A stretch of DNA of 64,000 nucleotides from Mucilaginibacter paludis DSM 18603 (GTDB taxonomy: Bacteria; Bacteroidota; Bacteroidia; Sphingobacteriales; Sphingobacteriaceae). A model generated the notes under the pieces. The model saw only the letters and a list, made by a program, of their open reading frames with translations, searched no databases and was not told the DNA's origin. The position numbers and the translations under genes are program-made. Positions 54,259 through 61,462 of the stretch are shown here, one piece after another. Numbering within the stretch: position 1 is the first letter of the stretch; each line of letters begins with the position of its first letter. The DNA is taken from NCBI RefSeq assembly GCF_000166195.2, contig NZ_CM001403.1, forward strand, positions 5,412,432-5,476,431. Direction: 5' to 3'.

Positions 54259-55053
54259 TTGGATTGCAAACAGATGGCTCGTTCTGTATTTTATTATCAT
54301 CGCAAGCGCCTAAATGATGATAAATACAAGCATGAAAAAGAAGAGATCGCAAGTATATACCACTTGCATAAAGGCAGATATGGTTATCGGCGGGTCACCG
54401 CCGAAATGAAGAACCGGGGTTATAGCATAAATCACAAGACTGTCCAAAAATTGATGGGAACATTAGGCCTAAAATGCAATATCAGGAAAGTAAGTTATCG
54501 CTCATACAAAGGTGAGGTTGGTAAAATTGCCCCTAATGTACTTGAAAGGGATTTTGAGGCAAATCTGCCTAATCAGAAATGGGCTACGGATGTCACTCAG
54601 ATGAACATTAAAGGGGAGAAGATCTATTTATCTCCTATAATTGACATGTTCAACGGGGAAGTCATTTCTTATAGTATTTCAAAATCTCCAAATATGCAGA
54701 TGATAGATGAAATGTTATATGAGGCTTTTGATAAAGTGAAAGATATAAGGGGACTTATTTTTCACTCTGACCAAGGGTGGCAATATCAACATTATGGATA
54801 TAGAAAGGCTTTGGAAAAACATGGAATTATTCAAAGCATGTCCAGAAAGGGAAACTGCTTGGATAATGCCTTGGCCGAAAGCTTCTTTGGGATCTTAAAG
54901 ACAGAATTACTGTACAAACAGAGCTTTGAAACTGCGGAAGAATTTATAACTTCGTTAAAAGAATACATTCATTACTATAACAATGAAAGAATAAAAAACA
55001 GGTTAAATGGAAAGAGCCCGGTGGAATACCGAGCTCTCGTACAAAAAACTTAA
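54259..55053 (+). CDS. IS3 transposase OrfB (DDE integrase core)
   Basis: 264 residues from the nominal TTG, but the reading frame is open from 54130, so translation probably begins by frameshift from orfA rather than here. The HTH_21-like region (YHLHKGRYGYRRVTAEMKNRGYSINHKTVQKLMGTLGL) is followed by the rve core with the DDE triad: ATDVTQM, FHSDQGWQY and DNALAESFFGILK. The C-terminal YYNNERIKNRLNGKSPVEYR is typical of IS3 transposases. The catalytic residues are all present. Confidence 0.94.
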   Translation: MDCKQMARSVFYYHRKRLNDDKYKHEKEEIASIYHLHKGRYGYRRVTAEMKNRGYSINHKTVQKLMGTLGLKCNIRKVSYRSYKGEVGKIAPNVLERDFEANLPNQKWATDVTQMNIKGEKIYLSPIIDMFNGEVISYSISKSPNMQMIDEMLYEAFDKVKDIRGLIFHSDQGWQYQHYGYRKALEKHGIIQSMSRKGNCLDNALAESFFGILKTELLYKQSFETAEEFITSLKEYIHYYNNERIKNRLNGKSPVEYRALVQKT

Positions 55054-55091
55054 TTTTGTAAACTGTCCAACTTTTTGGGGTCACACCATAC

Positions 55092-55108
55092 CGGGGCGGC
55101 CTTTTTTA
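55092..55108 (+). terminator. Right arm of the split terminator, with T-run
   Basis: CGGGGCGGCCTTTTTT immediately beyond the right end of the IS3 element. Its partner arm is at 53641-53653. Confidence 0.7.
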
Positions 55109-55191
55109 ATTTGATATCAGACACTAATTTAGGCTTGGGCTTGTATGCTATAACAACAGGTTTTGTATTTTTAACCAATCAATACCGCAAC

Positions 55192-55692
55192 ATGAAAAAA
55201 TACTTATTAATTTGTTTGTTTACCGCCATGTGCATGGGGCTTAAAGCTCAAAACAAAGACACTGTTAAATTATATAACCCTGCTGCTGATGCTCAGGCAG
55301 ATATTAAAGCGGCGGTAAAACAAGCGGCTATAGCACATAAAAATGTATTGCTGCAAATTGGAGGCAACTGGTGTGTGTGGTGTTTACGATTTAATAACCT
55401 GGTAACTACCGACCCGGATTTGAATAGATACATGACGGACAATTACGTTGTAGTACACGTAAATTATAGCAGTGAGAATAAAAACGCGGCCGTTTTGGCA
55501 AGTTTAGGTTATCCGCAACGCTTTGGCTTTCCGGTTTTTGTAGTGTTGGACGATAAGGGCAACCGTTTACATACCCAAAACTCCGCCTACCTTGAGCAGG
55601 GCGAAGGGCATAGTAAGGCCAGGGTAATGGAGTTTTTTAAAGGATGGTCGCCGGCAGCCATTGACCCTAAAACTTATATCAAAAAAGGATAG
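55192..55692 (+). CDS. Secreted thioredoxin-like protein with WCVWC motif
   Basis: 166 residues from the ATG at 55192; the frame is open upstream but contains no better start, and this one gives a signal peptide (KKYLLICLFTAMCMGLKAQ). The single thioredoxin-like domain (DUF255/thioredoxin_7 type) has NVLLQIGGNWCVWCLRFNNLVTTDPDLNRYM, with the redox pair Cys-Val-Trp-Cys instead of the usual CGPC, and FGFPVFVVLDDKG as the cis-Pro loop. It probably reduces or isomerises disulfides outside the cytoplasm. The promoter must lie in the short stretch right of the IS3 element. Confidence 0.88.
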   Translation: MKKYLLICLFTAMCMGLKAQNKDTVKLYNPAADAQADIKAAVKQAAIAHKNVLLQIGGNWCVWCLRFNNLVTTDPDLNRYMTDNYVVVHVNYSSENKNAAVLASLGYPQRFGFPVFVVLDDKGNRLHTQNSAYLEQGEGHSKARVMEFFKGWSPAAIDPKTYIKKG

Positions 55693-55774
55693 GTTGGGGG
55701 CGTTGATGCCTTGGCCCCGAGTCTTTAGTTTCAATTTCTTAGTATTGCGTCAAATAGAAACGGTAATTATTTAA

Positions 55775-56245
55775 TTATAAGGGGTATGCGGTGTCGCTTT
55801 TCGTTTCAGATAATACAAAAAAGCTTTGTATCGACGTGATGTTGGGTAAAGTAGCTAATTTGTTCCGGTAAAAATGATGATAGGCATCCATATCACGGGT
55901 GGCAATACGCAGTAAAAAATCAAATGTGCCCGTCATCTGGAAACATTCCATTACTTCCGGAAATTTAACTACTTCCTGCTCAAACTGATATAAAGTATTT
56001 GCCGTGTGGCCGTTTAAGAGCACCTGACTAAAGGCGATAAGCGATTTATCAATCTTAGTCCTGTCAAGCAAAGCTACCACCCGGTTGATATAGCCTTGTT
56101 CTTTTAAGCGCCTGATCCTTTCATGTATCGTTGCTATAGATTTGCGGAGTTTAAACGAGATTTCTTTATTGGTTAGAAGAGCATCTTTCTGTAAAAGTTT
56201 TAAAATTTCGATATCGGTAGCATCTAAACCCGTGATTGTCATCAT
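55775..56245 (-). CDS. Lrp/AsnC-family transcriptional regulator
   Basis: 156 residues. N-terminal winged HTH (LDATDIEILKLLQKDALLTNKEISFKLRKSIATIHERIRRLKEQGYI, about 6-55) and C-terminal RAM ligand-binding domain (about 75-150, EVMECFQMTGTFDFLLRIATRDMDAYHHFYRNKLATLPNITSIQSFFVLSE). It is divergent from the cysteine synthase gene, with a 188-base gap containing an AT-rich inverted repeat. This layout suggests that it senses an amino acid, cysteine being the obvious candidate, and controls the operon. This is inference from position. Confidence 0.93.
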   Translation of the reverse strand: MMTITGLDATDIEILKLLQKDALLTNKEISFKLRKSIATIHERIRRLKEQGYINRVVALLDRTKIDKSLIAFSQVLLNGHTANTLYQFEQEVVKFPEVMECFQMTGTFDFLLRIATRDMDAYHHFYRNKLATLPNITSIQSFFVLSETKSDTAYPL

Positions 56246-56371
56246 TAAAAGTATTTGGGATTGGAAAATTATACAATGTAACTAAATAAAATTCGTCTAA
56301 ATCAGGAAAAAAACCAATTGAAAGTTAAATATCCGGAAAATTTACGGATTTCAGCAAAATGATTGCTAATA

Positions 56372-56405
56372 ATTATATATATGGGGAGATTTACCATATA
56401 ATAAT
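56372..56405. promoter_or_regulatory. AT-rich inverted repeat before the cysteine synthase gene
   Basis: ATTATATATATGG (56372-56384) and CCATATAATAAT (56394-56405), with a perfect inner TATATGG/CCATATA. It ends 28 bases before the chosen start codon, a suitable site for the divergent Lrp-type regulator. Confidence 0.4.
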
Positions 56406-56433
56406 TTAAGTTTCTGTGGACGATATCATACTA

Positions 56434-57486
56434 ATGGGTTTAGATTTAAGCCTGGAAAAAAAGTTCGAAAACCTGTGGCATCTGGTAGGTAATACGCCAA
56501 TGCTTGAGTTGCAATATGAATATAAAGGCAAGCCGGGGAGCATTTACGTTAAATGTGAACATTATAATCTTACCGGTAGCGTTAAAGATAGGATGGCCCT
56601 GTATATTATGTACCGCGCCTACCTGAATGGCAAGGTTAAACCAGGAGATACGATTGTAGAGGCTACAAGCGGTAATACCGGAATTGCTTTTGCAGCCATA
56701 GGTAAAGCTTTAGGGCACACCGTAAAAATTATTATGCCCAACTGGTTAAGTAAGGAGAGGATTGACATTATACGCAGCATGGGTGCCGAGGTGATTTTGA
56801 TCAGCAAGGAGCAAGGTGGCTTTTTAGGCAGTATTGAGCTGGCAGAGTATATGGCTCGCGAAATGGAAAATATTTTTTTACCAAGGCAATTTGAAAATTT
56901 GTATAATGCCGAGGCGCACGAAAGAACAACCGGCAAAGAAATTTGGCAACAATTGGTGAGCGTTAACAAAATGCCTGATGCTATTGTAGCGGGTGTAGGT
57001 ACAGGCGGCACTATTATGGGGATAGGCAAATATTTAAAGAGCATGAATCCGGATATTAAAATCCATCCGTTGGAACCTGCCGAATCGCCTACCTTAACTA
57101 CGGGGTATAAAGTGGGCAGTCACCGTATTCAGGGTATCTCGGACGAGTTTATTCCGGCTATTGTGAAGCTGAACGAATTGGACCAGGTAATACAAGCCAA
57201 TGATGGCGACGCCATCATCATGGCGCAAAAGTTAGCCCGGCAGTTAGGTTTAGCGGTAGGTATATCTTCTGGAGCCAATGTAATAGGCGCTATTAAATTG
57301 AAAGAAGAGATGGGCGATAACGCAACTATTGTAACTTTGCTTTGCGATGACAATAAAAAATACTTAAGTACAGACTTGATGAGAGAAGAAACCGTTAAAG
57401 ATGGATATTTGTCGTCGGAAATTACGTTTACAGGTTATCATCCCATTAGCAGATTAAACAACCATTTACATAACAACAATAATTAA
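56434..57486 (+). CDS. Cysteine synthase-type PLP enzyme
   Basis: 350 residues from the ATG at 56434; a GTG six codons earlier is possible. Cysteine synthase/cystathionine beta-synthase family: LVGNTPMLELQYEYKG, PLP-binding Lys in YNLTGSVKDRMAL, the substrate loop EATSGNTGIAFA, the phosphate-binding GVGTGGTIMG and the SSGAN near the C-terminus. It would make L-cysteine from O-acetylserine (or a relative) and sulfide. The about 35-residue tail (ETVKDGYLSSEITFTGYHPISRLNNHLHNNNN) goes past the catalytic fold. The TlpA-like gene follows after 2 bases, so cysteine formation and thiol redox genes share an operon. A cystathionine beta-synthase role cannot be excluded. Confidence 0.9.
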   Translation: MGLDLSLEKKFENLWHLVGNTPMLELQYEYKGKPGSIYVKCEHYNLTGSVKDRMALYIMYRAYLNGKVKPGDTIVEATSGNTGIAFAAIGKALGHTVKIIMPNWLSKERIDIIRSMGAEVILISKEQGGFLGSIELAEYMAREMENIFLPRQFENLYNAEAHERTTGKEIWQQLVSVNKMPDAIVAGVGTGGTIMGIGKYLKSMNPDIKIHPLEPAESPTLTTGYKVGSHRIQGISDEFIPAIVKLNELDQVIQANDGDAIIMAQKLARQLGLAVGISSGANVIGAIKLKEEMGDNATIVTLLCDDNKKYLSTDLMREETVKDGYLSSEITFTGYHPISRLNNHLHNNNN

Positions 57487-57488
57487 AA

Positions 57489-58625
57489 ATGAAGAAAGCA
57501 ATTTTAACGGCTTTAGCAGCTATCCCGGTAACGGTATTTGCCCAAAGCAACCAATTTAGCATCACGGGCAAAATTGGCGCAGAGAGTAAGCCAGCTATGG
57601 CTTATTTAAATTACAGGGCTGCAGGCAAAACCATACTTGATTCGGCTGTTGTGACTAACGGAGCTTTTGAATTTAAAGGTACAGCCACCGAGCCGATGCG
57701 TGCCCAACTGGTGTTGGATCATCAAGGTGTTGGAATACGCAAATTAGGCCGCGACGCTGATGTTTTAAGCATGTTTATTGAAAAAGGAAATATTGTTTTA
57801 ACATCAAAAGATTCGGTAAAGAAGGCTGTTATTGCAGGATCGAAACTTAATACAGAAAATATAGCTTACAACAAGTTTATCAGCTTGCCCATACAGCAAA
57901 TGAATGAGGTTAATGCTGATTATATGGCTGCTTCGAACGATAAGCGCAAAGACCCTGAGTTTAATAAACAACTGGAAGCCAGGTATAATAAAGCAGAGGA
58001 AGAAAAAGAAGCTTTGCAATACAAGTACATCAGCCAGCATCCGGACTCTTATTTAAGCTTGGCTGCCTTAGGTGAAATTGCCGGCCCAAGTATGGATGTG
58101 CCTAAAATTGAGCCGATTTTTAAAGGCTTATCCGCAGGTATCCGCAGTAGCACATCCGGAATCGAGTTTGCTAAATTGATAGAGGCAGCAAGAGCTACTT
58201 CCATCGGAGCCATGGCCCCGGTATTTACACAAAATGATGTGAACGACAAGCCTGTTAAGCTAAGCGATTTCCGCGGGAAATATGTGTTGCTTGATTTTTG
58301 GGCAAGCTGGTGCGGCCCTTGCCGCGGCGAAAACCCTAATGTAGTAAAAGCTTATCAGCAATATAAGGTTAAAAACTTTACCGTGTTGGGTGTGTCGTTA
58401 GATCGTCCGGGTAAAAAAGACGATTGGTTGGCAGCAATTAAGGCTGACGGCTTAGATTGGACTCAGGTATCTGACCTTCAGTTCTGGAATAACGAAGTTG
58501 CCAAACAATACGGCATCCGCTCTATTCCCCAAAACTACCTGATTGATCCAACCGGTAAAATTATAGCGAAAAACCTGCGCGGCGAAGCATTAAATCAAAA
58601 ACTAAAAGAAATTTTCGGCTCTTAA
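57489..58625 (+). CDS. TlpA-like thiol-disulfide oxidoreductase with DUF4369 N-terminus
   Basis: 378 residues: signal peptide (to about 18), DUF4369 domain (22-125, QFSITGKIGAESKPAMAYLNYRAAGKTILDSAVVTNGAFEFKGTATEPMRAQLVL), a Lys/Glu-rich helical linker (130-235), and the TlpA thioredoxin domain (about 245-378) with FRGKYVLLDFWASWCGPCRGENPNV and the cis-Pro loop SIPQNYLIDPTG. It acts in the periplasm, probably reduced by the DsbD encoded two genes on. It is a paralogue of the protein at 49669. Confidence 0.93.
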   Translation: MKKAILTALAAIPVTVFAQSNQFSITGKIGAESKPAMAYLNYRAAGKTILDSAVVTNGAFEFKGTATEPMRAQLVLDHQGVGIRKLGRDADVLSMFIEKGNIVLTSKDSVKKAVIAGSKLNTENIAYNKFISLPIQQMNEVNADYMAASNDKRKDPEFNKQLEARYNKAEEEKEALQYKYISQHPDSYLSLAALGEIAGPSMDVPKIEPIFKGLSAGIRSSTSGIEFAKLIEAARATSIGAMAPVFTQNDVNDKPVKLSDFRGKYVLLDFWASWCGPCRGENPNVVKAYQQYKVKNFTVLGVSLDRPGKKDDWLAAIKADGLDWTQVSDLQFWNNEVAKQYGIRSIPQNYLIDPTGKIIAKNLRGEALNQKLKEIFGS

Positions 58626-58644
58626 TTATCCAAATTTATATCAC

Positions 58645-59091
58645 ATGAAAAAAATAATAATTGCGGCCATTGTGTTGCTGTCGGCCACAAGTTTACATGC
58701 TCAAATTCTTACTCCGGTAAAATGGAGCTATGCCGCTAAAAAACTTAAAAATGGCGAAGCGGTAGTATTTATGAAAGCTACTATTGATGAAGGCTGGCAC
58801 TTATATTCGCAAACGGTAAAAGAAGGTGGGCCGGTTAAAACTACATTTACCTTCCCGGCATCAAAAGAGTATACCGTAATTGGTAAAACCATTGAGCCTA
58901 CCCCCATTACACGTAACGAAAAGGTTTTTAATATGGATGTGAGCTTTTTTCAAAACTCGGTTATATTTCAACAAAAGATAAAACTGAAAGGTAGCAAAGC
59001 CACAGTTAAGGGCAAGTTAGAGTACATGACCTGTAATGATAAACAATGCCTGCCACCAGAAGATATTGACTTTAGCATACCTGTTAACTAA
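58645..59091 (+). CDS. Periplasmic DsbD alpha-domain-like protein
   Basis: 148 residues: a signal peptide (to about 19, SLHAQ) and one immunoglobulin-like domain equal to the N-terminal part of DsbD. Near the end, EYMTCNDKQCLPPEDIDFSI carries the Cys pair (C-x4-C) and the PP turn matching the active site of nDsbD. It would accept electrons from the membrane part of DsbD and pass them to TlpA-type partners. In enteric bacteria this is one polypeptide; here it is separate. The dsbD gene starts 3 bases after its stop. Confidence 0.9.
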   Translation: MKKIIIAAIVLLSATSLHAQILTPVKWSYAAKKLKNGEAVVFMKATIDEGWHLYSQTVKEGGPVKTTFTFPASKEYTVIGKTIEPTPITRNEKVFNMDVSFFQNSVIFQQKIKLKGSKATVKGKLEYMTCNDKQCLPPEDIDFSIPVN

Positions 59092-59094
59092 GTA

Positions 59095-60783
59095 ATGACA
59101 TTCAAGTTGAAATTTATACCCTTATTGTTGTTGTTAGCCGCAACATTGTTGTTCGGTACAGCGGTAAATGCCTATAGCCAGGATACAGTGTCAACTGCGG
59201 GAGTAGAATTTGCACCCGCCGCTCCTGATACTGCCAAGCCTGAGGTTAAAACTGCCGACACAGCTAAACAGCAGGTGCAGAAGGCAGTAGTGAAGGCCGA
59301 AAGTAAAGCCGTGGTTAAAAAAGAAGAAAAGCGTTCGCTTTGGGCTATTTTTATCGCGGGCTTATTGGGTGGCTTTGCAGCTATCCTGATGCCATGTATT
59401 TTCCCGATGCTACCGCTCACCGTGAGTTACTTTACTAAAAGCGGCGAGAAAAAAGGAAACGGGGTAAGTAAGGCGCTAACCTATGGCCTATCCATTATTG
59501 TAATTTACGTAGTGCTGGGCTTATTGGTAACCGTTGTTTTTGGTGCCGATGCGCTTAACAGTTTATCAACAAACGGTATTTTTAACTTTTTCTTTTTCCT
59601 GTTGCTGGTGGTATTCGCGGCATCTTTCCTCGGTGCTTTCGAAATTACACTGCCCAGTTCATGGGTTAATAAAATGGATCAAAATTCCGACAAAGGCGGA
59701 ATGGCCGGGCTGTTTTTTATGGCGGCTACCCTGGCGTTGGTGTCGTTTAGCTGTACAGGGCCTATTATTGGTACACTGCTGGTACAGGCTGCAACCACAG
59801 GCGCCTTATTGGGGCCGGCAATCGGAATGTTCGGTTTTGCGCTGGCCTTATCGGTTCCGTTTGTGTTGTTTGCCATGTTCCCAAGTTTATTGCAGTCGTT
59901 ACCCAAATCGGGGGGCTGGCTAAACAGTGTAAAGGTAGTTTTAGGATTTTTAGAGCTGGCTTTATCGCTAAAGTTTTTAAGCAACGTGGATCTGGCTTAC
60001 CACTGGAGGTGGTTTGATCGTGAAATATTCCTGGTATTGTGGATCGTTATCTTCGCCATGATGGGTTTATACCTGTTGGGTAAATTAGCCTTCAGTCATG
60101 ATAGCCCATTGCCTTATATATCTGTACCGCGGTTATTTTTATCTATTGTTATCCTGGCATTCACGGTTTATATGGTGCCCGGTTTATGGGGAGCGCCGCT
60201 AAAATCAATTTCGGCTTTTTTACCCCCTCAGTCAACGCAGGATTTCGATCTGTACACAGCATCTTTAAACAGTGGCGGTACAAGCCAGTCAAGCACAGCC
60301 CAGGCTGATCAAAAGCCCCACAAATATTCGGAGTTGTTTGACAAGCCCGCGCGGCTAAACCCTTATTTTGATTATGATGAGGGAATGGCCTACGCCACTA
60401 AGGTGCACAAGCCGGTAATGATTGATTTTACGGGCCACGCTTGCGTAAATTGCCGCAAAATGGAAGCCAACGTATGGACCAATAAGGATGTTTACCAAAG
60501 GATTAACGAAGACTATGTGCTGATTCAGCTTTATGTGGATGATAAAACCGACTTAGCCGCCGCCGAGCAAACTACCACGCCTCAGGGTAAACATATTCAA
60601 ACCATAGGTAATAAGTGGAGCTATCTGGAAGCATCAAGGTTCCAGGCCAACTCGCAGCCGTTTTATGTTTTGCTTGATAACAGCGGTAATTTATTGGTTC
60701 CGCCCGGCGGAGCCGACTACGATCCTATAAGTTACTTGAAATTTTTAGATAGTGGTTTGCAGGCTTATAAAGCCCTTAAATAA
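59095..60783 (+). CDS. dsbD: DsbD-type thiol:disulfide interchange protein (membrane and C-terminal thioredoxin domains)
   Basis: 562 residues. A signal segment, then a low-complexity Ala/Lys/Val linker (50-80, TADTAKQQVQKAVVKAESKA), then the CcdA-like membrane domain (about 85-370) with eight helices and two redox Cys (ALMPCIFPMLPLTVSYF and SFSCTGPIIG). After another linker comes a thioredoxin domain (about 420-560) with MIDFTGHACVNCRKME (Cys-Val-Asn-Cys). It carries electrons from cytoplasmic thioredoxin to periplasmic partners such as the TlpA and DsbD-alpha proteins of the same operon. The usual N-terminal alpha domain is supplied by the preceding gene. Confidence 0.94.
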   Translation: MTFKLKFIPLLLLLAATLLFGTAVNAYSQDTVSTAGVEFAPAAPDTAKPEVKTADTAKQQVQKAVVKAESKAVVKKEEKRSLWAIFIAGLLGGFAAILMPCIFPMLPLTVSYFTKSGEKKGNGVSKALTYGLSIIVIYVVLGLLVTVVFGADALNSLSTNGIFNFFFFLLLVVFAASFLGAFEITLPSSWVNKMDQNSDKGGMAGLFFMAATLALVSFSCTGPIIGTLLVQAATTGALLGPAIGMFGFALALSVPFVLFAMFPSLLQSLPKSGGWLNSVKVVLGFLELALSLKFLSNVDLAYHWRWFDREIFLVLWIVIFAMMGLYLLGKLAFSHDSPLPYISVPRLFLSIVILAFTVYMVPGLWGAPLKSISAFLPPQSTQDFDLYTASLNSGGTSQSSTAQADQKPHKYSELFDKPARLNPYFDYDEGMAYATKVHKPVMIDFTGHACVNCRKMEANVWTNKDVYQRINEDYVLIQLYVDDKTDLAAAEQTTTPQGKHIQTIGNKWSYLEASRFQANSQPFYVLLDNSGNLLVPPGGADYDPISYLKFLDSGLQAYKALK

Positions 60784-60882
60784 AATAAATGGCATGGTAT
60801 TGCGTTGTATTGTAAGTAATTAACCACAACAAATTTATGCTATATAGTTATTTGTATTATTGAAATAACCAGGTATTTCTAA

Positions 60883-60927
60883 TTAGTTCTTTATCGTTTT
60901 CATTGCGTTAAAATGAAGTCAGTTAAT
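60883..60927 (+). repeat. Direct repeat, copy 1 (sRNA-like unit 1)
   Basis: TTAGTTCTTTATCGTTTTCA, TTGCGTTAAAATGAAGTCAG, TTAAT. It matches 61203-61246 with one substitution and a few single-base indels. It is followed 13 bases later by an intrinsic terminator. Confidence 0.75.
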
Positions 60928-60939
60928 AACAATAAATCA

Positions 60940-60969
60940 GCATCCCGCCTGGGATAGGGATGTTTTTTT
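60940..60969 (+). terminator. Intrinsic terminator of unit 1
   Basis: CATCCC (60941) pairs with GGGATG (60957-60962) around GCCTGGGATA, then TTTTTTTA. It may terminate the dsbD operon or the sRNA-like unit. Confidence 0.7.
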
Positions 60970-61079
60970 ATAGGTTGATGGTCCTGAATGGTACTGGTGA
61001 CTATAGATGGATGATAAATTGAGACCGAAGGGCTCACTTACGATAAATAGGCGAGGGGATTAGAAGTCGTTCCAATAAA

Positions 61080-61172
61080 ATGGATATACTGTTAGTTACT
61101 GGCTTTGGTTTATTAATTGTGACCTTGGTAATCGTAATTATACTTTTAATTAGAAATTTAATGAGGCGTTAG
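61080..61172 (+). CDS. 30-residue single-span membrane peptide
   Basis: ATG at 61080, reading MDILLVTGFGLLIVTLVIVI and then ILLIRNLMRR. A 22-residue hydrophobic helix is capped by Asp at the N-terminus and Arg-Asn-Leu-Met-Arg-Arg at the C-terminus, the layout of small regulatory membrane peptides and of type I toxins. No Shine-Dalgarno sequence is seen, as is normal in this phylum. It lies between two duplicated, terminator-ended units (60883 and 61203). No family is recognised. Chance cannot be ruled out at this length. Confidence 0.5.
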   Translation: MDILLVTGFGLLIVTLVIVIILLIRNLMRR

Positions 61173-61202
61173 GACAGTGATAGGTGGATATAAAAATACT
61201 CT

Positions 61203-61246
61203 TTAGTTCTTTATAGTTTTTCATTGCTTAAATGAAGTCAGTTAAT
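61203..61246 (+). repeat. Direct repeat, copy 2 (sRNA-like unit 2)
   Basis: TTAGTTCTTTATAGTTTTTC, ATTGCTTAAATGAAGTCAGT, TAAT. It is the second copy of 60883-60927 and again is followed by a strong terminator, 10 bases later. Confidence 0.75.
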
Positions 61247-61255
61247 TATTATAGT

Positions 61256-61292
61256 AGCACATGCAGTAAGAGCTGTATGTGCTTTCTTTTTT
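61256..61292 (+). terminator. Intrinsic terminator of unit 2
   Basis: AGCACATGCAG (61256-61266) pairs with CTGTATGTGCT (61273-61283), one G-U, loop TAAGAG, followed by TTCTTTTTT. Confidence 0.8.
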
Positions 61293-61407
61293 ATATCAAG
61301 TCAGTCTTTTTTCAGGAACTGCTCCGAGGGGCAAATTCGTTAGAAAAATATTATTGATTTTTAAACGGGAAGTCTGTAATGATTGTTTCGTTTTTTCTTA
61401 ATTTTTT

Positions 61408-61438
61408 CAAAAAAAAGCCCCCGATAAAATCGAGGGCT
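61408..61438 (-). terminator. Intrinsic terminator of gltA
   Basis: AGCCCCCGAT (61416-61425) and ATCGAGGGCT (61429-61438) form a 10-bp stem. On the minus strand it is followed by a run of T and lies 25 bases past the gltA stop. Confidence 0.85.
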
Positions 61439-61462
61439 ATCAAGTATAGGGGGTATTGTATA

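Larger units (their letters stand above)
53668..55083 (+). mobile_element. IS3-family insertion sequence (IS150-like group)
   Basis: About 1416 bp. The imperfect terminal repeats are TGAACCCCAAAAGTTAGACA (53668-53687) and, inverted, TGTCCAACTTTTTGGGGTCA (55064-55083). Two frames (orfA, orfB) are joined by a slippery A7. The left end also forms a perfect 13-bp hairpin (AACCCCAAAAGTT / AACTTTTGGGGTT, 53670-53702) that could stop transcription entering from outside. No clear target-site duplication is visible at the outer bases. Both frames are intact, so the element may be active. Confidence 0.93.

Noticed and set aside
61203..61360. 41-codon frame starting MKSVNYYSST in direct repeat copy 2
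   Set aside because: It reads through the terminator hairpin, and copy 1 of the repeat diverges after MKSVN and stops at 14 codons, so conserved coding is unlikely.
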